NCBI GenBank assembly: GCA_023423895.1 | Contig: JAFAER010000013.1 | Span: 62,001 to 126,000, forward strand | DNA: 64,000 bases | Origin: Pseudomonadota bacterium | GTDB taxonomy: Bacteria > Myxococcota_A > Polyangia > Polyangiales > Polyangiaceae | Direction of reading: 5' to 3' | Shown here: one piece after another, positions 17,604 through 29,266 of the stretch | How the letters are laid out: the number at the start of each line of letters is the position of its first letter | How positions within the stretch are numbered: the stretch's first letter is position 1 | Notes under the pieces: model-generated | The model's input: the letters and a program-made list of their open reading frames with translations, nothing else | Told to the model about the DNA's origin: nothing | Databases searched by the model: none | Made by a program: the position numbers and the translations under genes

Positions 17604-17727
17604 GGGCGCACCCTACACCGGCGCCATCGCGGCTGGCCAGACTCGTTAGCTACGGAAATCATCCGTGCGCGAGCGGTCCGCTCAGACCGGAAAATTGGCT
17701 CCGATCGCGCGGCATCACACCTCGCAG

Positions 17728-17747
17728 GTGAGGCCGAAGAGCCTCAC
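17728..17747 (-). terminator. hairpin directly after uvrA stop
   Basis: Perfect 7-base arms GTGAGGC (17728-17734) and GCCTCAC (17741-17747) with a 6-base loop, immediately downstream of the uvrA stop codon on the minus strand. There is no U-tract next to it, so it is a candidate terminator or 3'-end stabiliser. Confidence 0.5.
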
Positions 17748-20729
<2,982 letters not shown>

Positions 20730-20870
20730 CGACGCCAGCGAATAGCACACGGAGAAAACCCCGCCGGACCGCGCCGCAGCCCGGCCGTCATATCCTGACG
20801 GTCTGCTGTCAGTTGGTTCCGGCGGGGCGGCCCGTGTTGCTGAGGTCGCGAGATCCCCGTGGAGAGCGAG

Positions 20871-21074
20871 TCAGTCCTTCTTCTGGTCCTTCTTGACGTC
20901 GTCCGCCGCTTCCTCGGTCTCCTGTCCCGCCTTCTTGGCGGCGTCCTTCGTGTCCTTGGCGGCGTCGTCGACCTTCTCGCCAGCACGCTCCGCCGGTCCG
21001 TCGGCGGGTTTCTTTCCGCCACATGCGGCGGTTGCGAGCGAGGCAATGAGCAGAAAAGCGAGCGTCGGCTTCAT
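20871..21074 (-). CDS. small lipoprotein with charged amphipathic repeat
   Basis: 67 residues: signal MKPTLAFLLIASLATAACGG with lipobox TAAC, then a Lys/Asp/Glu/Ala region (KVDDAAKDTKDAAKKAGQET) with an 11-residue-like periodicity, as in LEA or YtxH-type proteins, ending in QKKD. Likely a small envelope or stress lipoprotein. ATG 21074 was chosen because the signal begins there. It is divergent from the nitronate monooxygenase gene. Confidence 0.7.
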   Translation of the reverse strand: MKPTLAFLLIASLATAACGGKKPADGPAERAGEKVDDAAKDTKDAAKKAGQETEEAADDVKKDQKKD

Positions 21075-21228
21075 GTCCGGAAGGCGAACGCAACGACTGC
21101 GCCAAGCACGAGCACGAGCCGCGAGAGTTCGATGCGGCAGCTGGGGCGGCGCCGGCTGACCACCACCGCGCATTGATGTCCGGCGCCAACGGCGTAGCGT
21201 TCGGAGCCGACCGGCGAAAGGACCCACG

Positions 21229-22284
21229 ATGACGATCCATAGGCTGCTCGAACGACTGCGCGTCGACGCACCGATCATCCAGGCGCCCATGGCCGGCGTC
21301 GGGACCCCGGAGATGGCGGCCGCGGTGTCGAACGCCGGTGCGCTCGGTTCGATCGGAGTCGGAGCGACCAGCGCGGCCGGCGCTCGGCAGATGATCGCCG
21401 CGTTCCGGGCGAAGTCATCCCGGTCGCTCAACGTGAACGTGTTCTGCCACGCGCCGGCGACCGTCGACGTCCGGAGACAATCCCGCTGGATCGAGCGCTT
21501 GCGGCCCGAGCTCGCTCGTTTCGGAGCGGAAGCTCCGACGGCCCTGAACGAGATCTATCGCAGCTTCGTCGAGGACGACGACATGCTCGCGGTGCTCCTC
21601 GACGAGAAGCCGGAGGTCGTCAGCTTCCACTTCGGGGTTCCTCCACGCGAGAAGATCGAGGCGCTGCACGACGCCGGGATCGTCCTGTTCGGCTCGGCGA
21701 CGAACTCCGCGGAGGCACGCGCGCTGGTGGCGGCCGGCGTCGACGTCGTCGTCGCGCAGGGATACGAGGCGGGCGGACATCGCGGCGTCTTCGATCCGCT
21801 CGCGGACGACGACTGCCTCGGCACCCTCGCGCTGACGCGGATGCTCGTCCGCGACCTCGAGTGCCCCGTCGTGGCGGCGGGCGGGATCATGGACGGCGCA
21901 GGCATCGCGGCGGTGCTCCGGCTCGGAGCGAGCGCTGCGCAGCTCGGGACGGCCTTCGTCGCGTGTGATGAATCGCAGGCCGATGCCGGCTACCGCAAGG
22001 CGCTCAGCTCGGACGCGGCGCACCACACCGTCATGACCCGTGTCATCTCCGGACGTCCGGCGCGGTGCCTTGCCAACCGCTTCACCGCCTTCGGACGCGA
22101 TGTGAATCCGCGGGACATCCCGGACTACCCGATCGCTTACGACGCGGGCAAAGCGTTGCACGCCGCGGCCAAGGCGAAAGGCGAGCTCGGGTTCGGCGCG
22201 CAATGGGCAGGTCAAGGCGCTCCGCTCTCGCGGCCGATGTCAGCCCGCGACCTCGTGGCGCTCCTGCGCGACGAGATGAGTTGA
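21229..22284 (+). CDS. nitronate monooxygenase (2-nitropropane dioxygenase family)
   Basis: 351 residues, an FMN-dependent TIM barrel. It begins with the family motif IIQAPMAGVGTPEMAAAVSN, has AQGYEAGGHRG with the catalytic-type His at residue 184, and VVAAGGIMDGAGIAAVLRLG and QLGTAF for FMN phosphate binding. Such enzymes oxidise alkyl nitronates such as propionate-3-nitronate with O2. A GAAAGGA ribosome binding site precedes ATG 21229. Single gene, divergent from the small lipoprotein. Confidence 0.88.
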   Translation: MTIHRLLERLRVDAPIIQAPMAGVGTPEMAAAVSNAGALGSIGVGATSAAGARQMIAAFRAKSSRSLNVNVFCHAPATVDVRRQSRWIERLRPELARFGAEAPTALNEIYRSFVEDDDMLAVLLDEKPEVVSFHFGVPPREKIEALHDAGIVLFGSATNSAEARALVAAGVDVVVAQGYEAGGHRGVFDPLADDDCLGTLALTRMLVRDLECPVVAAGGIMDGAGIAAVLRLGASAAQLGTAFVACDESQADAGYRKALSSDAAHHTVMTRVISGRPARCLANRFTAFGRDVNPRDIPDYPIAYDAGKALHAAAKAKGELGFGAQWAGQGAPLSRPMSARDLVALLRDEMS

Positions 22285-22348
22285 CCGGATCGCCCCGAGA
22301 ACGCCGCCGGCAATCCGGAGAGACGCGCGTGGCGACCTGGAGGGTCCT

Positions 22349-23254
22349 TCACGCCGCGCGCCCGAGCTCAGTGCCGACCGCGCGGAGGACGTCGACGTTG
22401 AAGGCCATGCCGCAGTGACTCGAGTCGACCTCGACATGGCGCGCCGCCGGATCGAGGCAGGCGCGCCAGTCGACGATCCCGTCGGAGCGTGAGTAGATGG
22501 AGAGGAACGGCACATCGGTCGGAAGAGGCCTCGTGACCTCTCGCCATCCCTGCCCGCAGCAGCGATCGAGGCTGAGACAGCCCGCCGACAGCACGCCCGG
22601 GACGCCGAGCGCGCCGAGCGAGCAAACGATGCCGAGATTGACGAGCACGAGCATGTTGAGCGCCAGCGGATCCCGGAGCGGCGTGCCGAGCGTCACGAGC
22701 CCGCTCACCAGGTCCGGCCGCCGCGCGGCGAGCCACCGCCCGAAGCCACCGCCGCGGCTCTGACCGATCACGAAGGCCTTGCGGCCTGCGTGTGCTGCCA
22801 CGTGCGCCTCGAGGCGCGTCTCGAGCGGAGCGATCATCTCCGCCGCGCACCCGACATTGAGACGAATGCCGGCCATCTCGGTCCGGAACCCCGCCTTGCG
22901 GAGCGCCTGTGCCATCGAAGCGAGCGCGGCGTCCCCGGTCATGTACCCGGGGATCAGGAACACGGGTCGACCGCGACCATCCGGGAGCCCCGCACCAGCG
23001 GAGATCGGGTCACGCCGAAATGCTGCGAGCTCGGAGAAGATGCGGCGCTCGCGCCAGATCGGCGGCGTGCGCCCGAGGCCGCCCGACGTGACCTGCCGGA
23101 GCGCGGCGCGAAGAAGCGCGCGCGCGCCGCCTTCACCTTCGGAGAAGAAGTCAGGCTCACCACTCGTTTCGCGCTCGGACACGCTCGCTCGCACGCGGAC
23201 GAGCGGATGCACCGATCGCGCCTGGATCGACACGCGTTCGGTCCAACCCCGCAC
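22349..23254 (-). CDS. alpha/beta-hydrolase, esterase/lipase-like
   Basis: 301 residues. The fold marks are PVFLIPGYMTGD (oxyanion strand), VIGQSRGGGFGRWLA with nucleophile Ser in GQSRG, SIYSRSDGIVDW carrying the probable Asp, and DSSHCGMAF carrying the His. It resembles bacterial lipase/PGAP1-like esterases acting on lipid esters. No signal peptide is visible; the Arg-rich first 60 residues are of doubtful coding value and the true start may lie downstream of the GTG at 23254. Single gene converging on the nitronate monooxygenase. Confidence 0.8.
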   Translation of the reverse strand: MRGWTERVSIQARSVHPLVRVRASVSERETSGEPDFFSEGEGGARALLRAALRQVTSGGLGRTPPIWRERRIFSELAAFRRDPISAGAGLPDGRGRPVFLIPGYMTGDAALASMAQALRKAGFRTEMAGIRLNVGCAAEMIAPLETRLEAHVAAHAGRKAFVIGQSRGGGFGRWLAARRPDLVSGLVTLGTPLRDPLALNMLVLVNLGIVCSLGALGVPGVLSAGCLSLDRCCGQGWREVTRPLPTDVPFLSIYSRSDGIVDWRACLDPAARHVEVDSSHCGMAFNVDVLRAVGTELGRAA

Positions 23255-23524
23255 GGGACGGGATGCGTCTCCGTCGTCGCCATCGAGGCACGAAGTTTCG
23301 TGACCGCGTCAGATTCGCCGTGTGCGACGCGAAAGGCGCCCGCCAGTGAGAGCGGTCGCAGCTCCCATGGCGCCGAGAGCGCGTTGTCACTTTGGCAGAC
23401 AGGCGGCGCCGGCCCGGACCGGCGTGCCAGCTTGGCGGGTCGACGGCGACCTTTCTTCGCGAGAACGCTCGGGACTTCTCACACGTGAGGGTTGGCACGC
23501 GCTATGCTGCGCGGCGAGCATCCC

Positions 23525-24859
23525 ATGACGTCTCGACGGTCTCGCCTCCGAGATTCTCTTCGACGGGTACTTGTCTTCGCTTCGACGCTGGTGGCCGTCT
23601 TCTTCGTCACGAGCGGCGCGTACGCGCAGATCGCGATCAACGTCGTCAACGAGCAGTCGCTGCCGCGGCTCGACAAGGACGGCAAGCCCGTTCAGAAGCG
23701 CCCGCAGACGTTGAGCCCCGAGGGCGTGAGCCTCCAGGACTGCGTCGACGATCAGAAGATCCGGTTCACGCTGCAGATGAGCGGCTTCGAGGCGCGCTCC
23801 ACCATCCAGGCGTGGGCCTCCATCGGTCAGGACTGCAAGAACCCGACGCTGCGCGGAGGAGGGACCGTGCAGTGCTGGAGATTGCTCGACTCGAACATCG
23901 CGCTGTCTCCCGTGGTGGACGTCGACATCCCCGTGCGCAGGATCATGTCGGGCGCCCCGCCGCTGGGGGCGACGGCCCCTGACGACAGCGCGGCGGTCTG
24001 TGGACAGGTCGACCTCGCGAACGTCGGCGTCCAGTTCCTCTATTTCGCTCCGGGCGACCCCAACAACGCGCAACAGGCGAAGGTCGTCACCGTCGTCGTC
24101 GATACCGTCGGCCCCGACCCGCCGAGCGGGCTCAGAGCGCTTCCGGGCAACACGCGCATCACCGTCAACTGGACGAACATCAGCGGCGGCGGCGGCGACG
24201 CCGGCGCGACGGGCGGTCTGACCGAGCTCACGGGCGTCAAGGTGTACTGCGACCGCGCCGGAGCGGCGCGCGACACCGATTCGGGGACGAGCACTCCTGC
24301 GGAACCAATCTGTCGTGACGAGCCTGTCGACGGCGGCGTCGACGACGCCGGCTTGCCGATCGACGGGGGGACCGTCGAGGTCTGCGAGGACGCCGGCACA
24401 TCGACCCCCGAGACGCCGAGCGGCGGCGAGTGCAGTAGCGCCAACTTCCTGAAGGATGACGGCTCGCCCGTCCTCCCCACGGCGGCGTTCGATGCAAAGT
24501 ACAAATGTGGCGAGGTGACCGGCAACACCGGCAGCTCCGCCGTCGCCCAGAGCGTCGGGAACGCCCCGCTCACGAATGGGACGAGGTACGCCGTCGCGGT
24601 CGCTGCCACGGACCGTTTCGGTAACGTCGGGCCGCTCTCGGAGGTCGTCTGCGAGACGCCCGAGCTCACCACCGACTTCTGGGAGGACTACAGGAAGGCG
24701 GGCGGTAGCGCCGGCGGCTGCGCGACGACCGGCTCCGACGGCGGCCTTCCCCTCGGCAGCGTGACCTCGATGGTCGTCGGGGTTGCCGTCGCGATCTCCG
24801 CACTGCGGCGCCGCATGATGACCCGGTCCGGCGCGAGCAACGAGCGGAGCGGACGATGA
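23525..24859 (+). CDS. secreted FN3-like protein with MYXO-CTERM-like anchor
   Basis: 444 residues. Signal peptide (RRVLVFASTLVAVFFVTSGAYA), an N-terminal beta domain, a fibronectin-III-like segment (DPPSGLRALPGNTRITVNW), an Asp/Gly/Thr-rich cysteine-bearing insert, and a C-terminal tail with a Gly-Gly-Cys, hydrophobic helix (VTSMVVGVAVAISAL) and an RRR cluster. This is a MYXO-CTERM-like sorting signal. Its last four bases overlap the start of the outer-membrane barrel gene (ATGA, 24856). From memory, NCBI lists a matching adjacent pair called MXAN_2561/MXAN_2562 families. In-frame upstream TTG at 23492 was not used. Confidence 0.75.
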   Translation: MTSRRSRLRDSLRRVLVFASTLVAVFFVTSGAYAQIAINVVNEQSLPRLDKDGKPVQKRPQTLSPEGVSLQDCVDDQKIRFTLQMSGFEARSTIQAWASIGQDCKNPTLRGGGTVQCWRLLDSNIALSPVVDVDIPVRRIMSGAPPLGATAPDDSAAVCGQVDLANVGVQFLYFAPGDPNNAQQAKVVTVVVDTVGPDPPSGLRALPGNTRITVNWTNISGGGGDAGATGGLTELTGVKVYCDRAGAARDTDSGTSTPAEPICRDEPVDGGVDDAGLPIDGGTVEVCEDAGTSTPETPSGGECSSANFLKDDGSPVLPTAAFDAKYKCGEVTGNTGSSAVAQSVGNAPLTNGTRYAVAVAATDRFGNVGPLSEVVCETPELTTDFWEDYRKAGGSAGGCATTGSDGGLPLGSVTSMVVGVAVAISALRRRMMTRSGASNERSGR

Positions 24860-25683
24860 CGTCGACGACGACGAAAACGAAGACGATGCGCGCCCCCCGA
24901 ACCGAAGCCCGCTCCACGAAGCCCCGCGCCTTTCTCCTCGCCGCCGTCGCGCTCGGCGGCCTCTTCTTCACGCGGGACGCGAGCGCGATCGAGCTCGGGA
25001 CCCCGGCGCAGACGCATCCGTTCCGGAGCGCACAGCACTTCGCGCTCGAGATCCGCGTCTCTCCCTACTACCCCGCCGTCGACGACGAGCCCGGGCTGAG
25101 CGGAACTCCGTTCAAGGACCGCTTCGGCGACAAGCCGCGCATCGCCATGGGCCTCGAGTTCGACTGGCAGATGTTCCGCATCCCCTACGTCGGGACCATC
25201 GGCCCCGGTCTCGGCGCTTCGATCGTGAGCATGAGCCGGCCGGCCGTGACCGTCACGGGGAAAGAGTCGGGCGACGAGTACGGCCTCAGCATCTATCCGA
25301 TGTACCTCTCCGCCGTGCTCCGCGCCGACACGTTCTGGCGTGGACTCGGGTTCCCGCTCGTGCCCTACGCGAAGCTCGGGCTTGCGGTCGGCTTCTGGCG
25401 CGCAACGAACGCGCTCGGGACGTCGAAGGCGACACTTCCTGGCGAGACACAGGCGGTGCCGGGCAAAGGCATGACGTTCGGTACTCACATGGCCGGCGGC
25501 GTCGCCTTCGCGCTCGACGCGATCGACTCGGGCGCGTCGCGGAACATGGATAACTATCTCGGCATCAACAACACGTACGTGTACGCCGAGTACTACTGGC
25601 TGAACCTCAACGGCCTCGGCCAGGACAACGCGCTCTACGTCGGCACGAACACCTGGGCGGCCGGCCTCGCGTTCGAGTTCTGA
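24856..25683 (+). CDS. outer membrane beta-barrel protein (MXAN_2562-like)
   Basis: 275 residues with an N-terminal signal (RAFLLAAVALGGLFFTRDASA). The mature part alternates aromatic/hydrophobic strands: FALEIRVSPYYPAVDDE, MGLEFDWQMFRIPYVGTIG, LSIYPMYLSAVLRADTF, VPYAKLGLAVGFW, VYAEYYWLNLNGL, ending in WAAGLAFEF with terminal Phe, the usual signal for BamA insertion. It overlaps the preceding anchored-protein gene by four bases, so both should be made together and may form an envelope complex. Confidence 0.82.
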   Translation: MTSTTTKTKTMRAPRTEARSTKPRAFLLAAVALGGLFFTRDASAIELGTPAQTHPFRSAQHFALEIRVSPYYPAVDDEPGLSGTPFKDRFGDKPRIAMGLEFDWQMFRIPYVGTIGPGLGASIVSMSRPAVTVTGKESGDEYGLSIYPMYLSAVLRADTFWRGLGFPLVPYAKLGLAVGFWRATNALGTSKATLPGETQAVPGKGMTFGTHMAGGVAFALDAIDSGASRNMDNYLGINNTYVYAEYYWLNLNGLGQDNALYVGTNTWAAGLAFEF

Positions 25684-25750
25684 TCTCGCCGCTCACCGGT
25701 GTCGGCGCTCGAATGCGTCGCCAGCGGCAAGGCCTGGTTGATGCCGGGGA

Positions 25751-25795
25751 GTTCGGTCGGCCGAACGAAGCTGCCGGATTTCCGAACGGGGCAGC
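25751..25795. other. two adjacent inverted repeats upstream of RCC1-like lipoprotein gene
   Basis: GTTCGG-TCGG-CCGAAC (25751-25766) forms a 6-base stem with a 4-base loop. It is followed by a second, weaker dyad with arms GCTGCC and GGCAGC around 25770-25795. They lie in the 210-base gap between the barrel gene and the next gene. They may be a terminator of the former; no T-tract is seen. Confidence 0.3.
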
Positions 25796-25893
25796 TCTCG
25801 CGCCGCGAAACTACGGGCGTTCGAGCCTGGCACCTGCGTTGCTGAGGCGGGCACCGCGCGGAGCCCGACGTCGGGCTTCGAGAGGAGCCCGAC

Positions 25894-27333
25894 ATGCACG
25901 TAGCCCACTTCGCTCGCTGCCAGGTGTTCGTTCCCAATCGTTCACCTGTCCTCTTCGCCCTCATCGCGGGGCTGCTCGCCGGATGCGGTGACGACCCGAC
26001 GACGTCCGAAGGCGCTCTCTCGACTGGGGGCGCGGACGGCCGCAACGGGCACAGCTCGCTCGTGAGCGTCACAGAAGCGACCGCCGCCGATTGTCCGAGC
26101 GGGGGCAAGACGATCGTGACCGGACTCGACGATGGCGCGCCGAGCGGCGCGGCCGATGACGGCGTGCTCCAGCCGGGTGAACACGACACGGTCGCGCACG
26201 TGTGCAACGGGACCAACGGCGCGAACGGGACCCCGGGCACGAAGGGAGCGAACGGACAGGACGGCGCCGACGGAACGAACGGAACGAACGGCGCCGACGG
26301 GCACAACTCGCTCGTCGTGGTGACGAGCGCGGGCGCGGGCTGCCCTGCCGGCGGCAGCAAGATCGACGTCGGCGTCGACGACGGAGCCGGAGCCGGAACT
26401 GCCGATGACGGTGTGTTGAGCCAGGACGAGATCGATCAAACTCGCTTCGTCTGCGACGGCGTCTCGCCAGCAGCGTGCACGCTCTCCACGGAAGGAAGCG
26501 GGCAGAAGCTGAGCTGCCCTGATGGGACGATCGTGAAGTGGTGGCCCTTCAGCCTCCACAACGGGCCGCTGCTCGCCGCGGGCATGTACCACGTCTGCGG
26601 CGTACGCCCGAACGGACTCGTGACCTGCTGGGGCTACGCCGACGGAGACCTGACGAACGCACCGTCGGGCACGTTCGCCTCGGTGGCTTCCGGCACCTTT
26701 CACTCGTGTGGCGTGAGAACCGACGGGACGTTGGCCTGCTGGGGCAACAACTCGGAAGGCCAGAGGAACGCGCCGGCGGGCACGTACCGAGCGGTGTTCG
26801 CGGGCGCCCTCTTCTCTTGCGCGCTGAGAGGCGACCAGACCCTCACCTGCTGGGGCAACAACGGATACGGCCAGTCGACGCCGCCGGCCGGAAGGTTCCT
26901 CTCGTTGTCGGCGGGTGCCAACCACGCGTGTGCGCTCGGGACGGACAGCACCGTGACCTGCTGGGGCTCCCAAGATTCACCTCAGGGAACGTTCACGGCG
27001 CTGTCGGCCGGTGGCTTTCACACGTGCGGACTGAGGCCGGACAAGACCGTGGCTTGCTGGGGTGGCAACAATCGTGGCCAAGCAACGCCACCGGCGGGGT
27101 CGTTCGCGGCCGTGTCGGCCGGCTTCGACCACACGTGTGGGCTCAGGACGAACGGCACCGTCATTTGCTGGGGCGGCAACAATCAAGGCCAGTCGACGGC
27201 GCCGGGTGGGATGTTCACGGCGGTCTCGGTCGGCGGGTACTACTCGTGCGGACTCAGGACCGACGGCGCGACGATCTGCTGGGGCCACAACGACCGCGGC
27301 CAGACGTCGGTTCCTGCGGGATTTCCCGAGTGA
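25894..27333 (+). CDS. RCC1/BLIP-II-repeat lipoprotein with collagen-like segment
   Basis: 479 residues. A leader ending in LFALIAGLLAGCG gives a lipobox. Two DUF7151-like modules (SLVSVTEATAADCPSGGKTI and SLVVVTSAGAGCPAGGSKI, each with an ADDGVL loop) flank a collagen-like run of Gly-x-Asn/Thr triplets around residues 107-135. The C-terminal half is about eight beta-propeller-type repeats of roughly 38 residues, each with HxCG/CG..R.DGT..CWG.N..GQ, as in RCC1/BLIP-II proteins. Likely a surface-exposed binding protein. A GAGAGGAG ribosome binding site precedes ATG 25894. Confidence 0.82.
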   Translation: MHVAHFARCQVFVPNRSPVLFALIAGLLAGCGDDPTTSEGALSTGGADGRNGHSSLVSVTEATAADCPSGGKTIVTGLDDGAPSGAADDGVLQPGEHDTVAHVCNGTNGANGTPGTKGANGQDGADGTNGTNGADGHNSLVVVTSAGAGCPAGGSKIDVGVDDGAGAGTADDGVLSQDEIDQTRFVCDGVSPAACTLSTEGSGQKLSCPDGTIVKWWPFSLHNGPLLAAGMYHVCGVRPNGLVTCWGYADGDLTNAPSGTFASVASGTFHSCGVRTDGTLACWGNNSEGQRNAPAGTYRAVFAGALFSCALRGDQTLTCWGNNGYGQSTPPAGRFLSLSAGANHACALGTDSTVTCWGSQDSPQGTFTALSAGGFHTCGLRPDKTVACWGGNNRGQATPPAGSFAAVSAGFDHTCGLRTNGTVICWGGNNQGQSTAPGGMFTAVSVGGYYSCGLRTDGATICWGHNDRGQTSVPAGFPE

Positions 27334-27589
27334 ACGAGCTACCACCGTCACACGACTGTAAATGTCAGGCGACGGCTGGTCCTCGACCCGTGGCGACGCC
27401 ATCGCGACGCTTACAACGGGCAACTTCCCGGACGGAATGTTCCGCGCCAAGCTTCGTTCGCGGCTGAGCGTGTTCGTGGCTCATGGTTCGCTGATCGAGG
27501 ACGACCCCTCGATCCATCGCCTCGAGCTCGACGGCACGATCGAGCCCTCGGGTGGGTCGTACGCGCCCATCTGGTACGATCGCGACGCC

Positions 27590-28636
27590 ATGCTCTCGCG
27601 GTTCCGGCTCGAGGCGCGCCGTTACGTCGGGGCGGTGGTCGCCGACGGGTTCTTCACCGGCGCTTCGCGCCTCGCGCGGCTTCATCCGAGGGCCAAGCCG
27701 CAGCGTCACGCGGTCGAGCACATCGTCGACGTGCCCTACCTCGACGGCTCGGGTCTGCGCGAGCACCTGCTCGACGTGTGGCGGCCGGCCGAGGTTCCGG
27801 TCGCGAGCTCGTCCCTCTTCGCGCAGCGGCACCCGGGGCCCCCCTGGCCGATCGTGTTCTACGTCCACGGCGGCGGCTTCCGCATCCTGTCGAAGGACAC
27901 GCACTGGGTCATGGGGCTCGGCTTCGCGCGGCGCGGCTTCATCGTCTTCAACGTGAGCTATCGCCTCGCGCCGAAACATCGCTATCCGACGCCGCTCGAG
28001 GACGTCTGCCGCGCGTTCGACTGGGTGGTGAAGAATGCGGCTCGCTACGGGGGCGACACGAGCCGGATCGTCCTCGCGGGAGAGTCGGCCGGCGCGAACC
28101 TCGTGACGAGCCTCGCGCTCGCGCTCGCGTACGAGCGCCCCGAACCGTTCGCGAACATCGCGTGGAACACCGGAGTCGTCCCGCGCGCCGTCGTGCCCGC
28201 GTGCGGCGTCTTCCAGGTGAGCGACCTCGAACGGCTCAGGCGCCGCAAGCCGAGGATGTCGGCGTTCGTCGCGGACCGGCTTGCCGAGGTCGAGGCGGCG
28301 TACCTCGGCGCAGGCCCGTGGCCCTGCGCGCTCGACCTCGCCGATCCCGTATGCGTGCTCGAGCGAGGCAAGAAGCCGAACCGGCCACTTCCGCCGTTCT
28401 TCCTTCCCGTCGGAACGAAGGACCCGCTGCTACCCGACACGCGCCGTCTCGGCGAAGCACTGCGCAAGCTCGGAGCGGAGGCCGTCGAGAGCTACTACCC
28501 GGGCGAGCTCCACGCGTTCCATGCGTTCGTGATGCGCGGCGTCGCCCGGAAGTGCTGGGCCGACACCTTTGCCTTCCTCGACCGCCACGTCCCGCTCGAA
28601 CAGCCGGCGCAGCAGGGTACCTACGTCACCCAGTGA
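27590..28636 (+). CDS. HSL-family alpha/beta-hydrolase (esterase)
   Basis: 348 residues. The hormone-sensitive-lipase group marks are present: FYVHGGGFRILSKDTH (HGGG oxyanion hole), VLAGESAGANLVTSLA with the nucleophile Ser, LPVGTKDPLLPDTRR with the Asp, and GELHAFHAF with the His. Such enzymes hydrolyse short-chain esters. The reading frame is open back to 27362, but ATG 27590 was preferred: it is preceded by a TACGAT -10-like box and the upstream translation lacks family features. Its 3' end overlaps the opposing small gene by 11 bases. Confidence 0.8.
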   Translation: MLSRFRLEARRYVGAVVADGFFTGASRLARLHPRAKPQRHAVEHIVDVPYLDGSGLREHLLDVWRPAEVPVASSSLFAQRHPGPPWPIVFYVHGGGFRILSKDTHWVMGLGFARRGFIVFNVSYRLAPKHRYPTPLEDVCRAFDWVVKNAARYGGDTSRIVLAGESAGANLVTSLALALAYERPEPFANIAWNTGVVPRAVVPACGVFQVSDLERLRRRKPRMSAFVADRLAEVEAAYLGAGPWPCALDLADPVCVLERGKKPNRPLPPFFLPVGTKDPLLPDTRRLGEALRKLGAEAVESYYPGELHAFHAFVMRGVARKCWADTFAFLDRHVPLEQPAQQGTYVTQ

Positions 28637-28871
28637 CCTTGCCCCACGGCAGCGAGCCGGATCGCGACTCGCGGAGACGGAAGCGCGCCACGCTGAGCGC
28701 GTCGAGGCGCTCGCGCAGGCACGGGGCGCATGCCGTCGTTCCTTCACCGAGCGTCGCCGATGCCTCCACCTCGCGTGCGCAGAGCGTGCAGCGCGCGACC
28801 GCGGCGCCGTCGACGCGGAGCTCGCCGTTCGAGATCGTCCCCCCACCGGTCACATGAACGTCGATCGCCAT
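28626..28871 (-). CDS. small protein with two CxxC pairs (possible zinc ribbon)
   Basis: 81 residues. Two cysteine pairs, CTLC at about residue 28 and CAPC at about residue 48, could hold one zinc ion. The rest has a beta-like start (MAIDVHVTGGGTISNGELRV) and a basic C-terminal helix. GGAGGG lies seven bases before ATG 28871, a good ribosome binding site. Function unknown; no neighbour in the same transcript. Confidence 0.65.
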   Translation of the reverse strand: MAIDVHVTGGGTISNGELRVDGAAVARCTLCAREVEASATLGEGTTACAPCLRERLDALSVARFRLRESRSGSLPWGKVTG

Positions 28872-28961
28872 GGTGTGCCCTCCAGCGCGAGGGAGGATCG
28901 ATCACGCCCGGCGCGGTGACAAGAGACGACGGCCAGCACGGATTAGGGGTCTCCGCAGCCG

Positions 28962-28986
28962 CTCGCCTCGCCTCGCCTCGCCTCGC
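28962..28986. repeat. five tandem copies of CTCGC
   Basis: Five perfect CTCGC units in the 200-base gap between the zinc-ribbon-like gene and the 63-residue gene. A simple-sequence repeat outside coding sequence; it could vary in copy number. Confidence 0.85.
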
Positions 28987-29074
28987 CCGCCGCGCGCTAC
29001 GGTTCGAGCGCCGCGCGATCGCGCTCGTGCAGCGTCCGTCCACCACGCCGCCAGGCTACGCCAAGTCAGGAGTA

Positions 29075-29266
29075 TCAACGTCCGCGGATGCCGATGGCGC
29101 GGAGCGCGAGGCAGGCGGTGTAGAGCTCGGATGCTTCGCGCAGCCTCGACGTGACCGCGCGCGGCGACATGTCGATCTTCGTTTCGAGCCGATCCGTCGT
29201 CAGATCGCTCTTGTCGCTCGCCTCGACGAGACGCCGGGTGACATCCTCGGGAGCCATCGAGATCAT
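29075..29266 (-). CDS. small protein coupled to nucleotidyltransferase (possible module partner)
   Basis: 63 residues, MISMAPEDVTRRLVEASDKS to a C-terminal LALRAIGIRGR, mostly helical, no membrane segment. Its ATG (29264-29266) overlaps the stop of the nucleotidyltransferase gene in an ATGA junction, so translation is coupled. The position and size suit a toxin-antitoxin partner or a small accessory subunit, but no family was recognised. Confidence 0.6.
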   Translation of the reverse strand: MISMAPEDVTRRLVEASDKSDLTTDRLETKIDMSPRAVTSRLREASELYTACLALRAIGIRGR

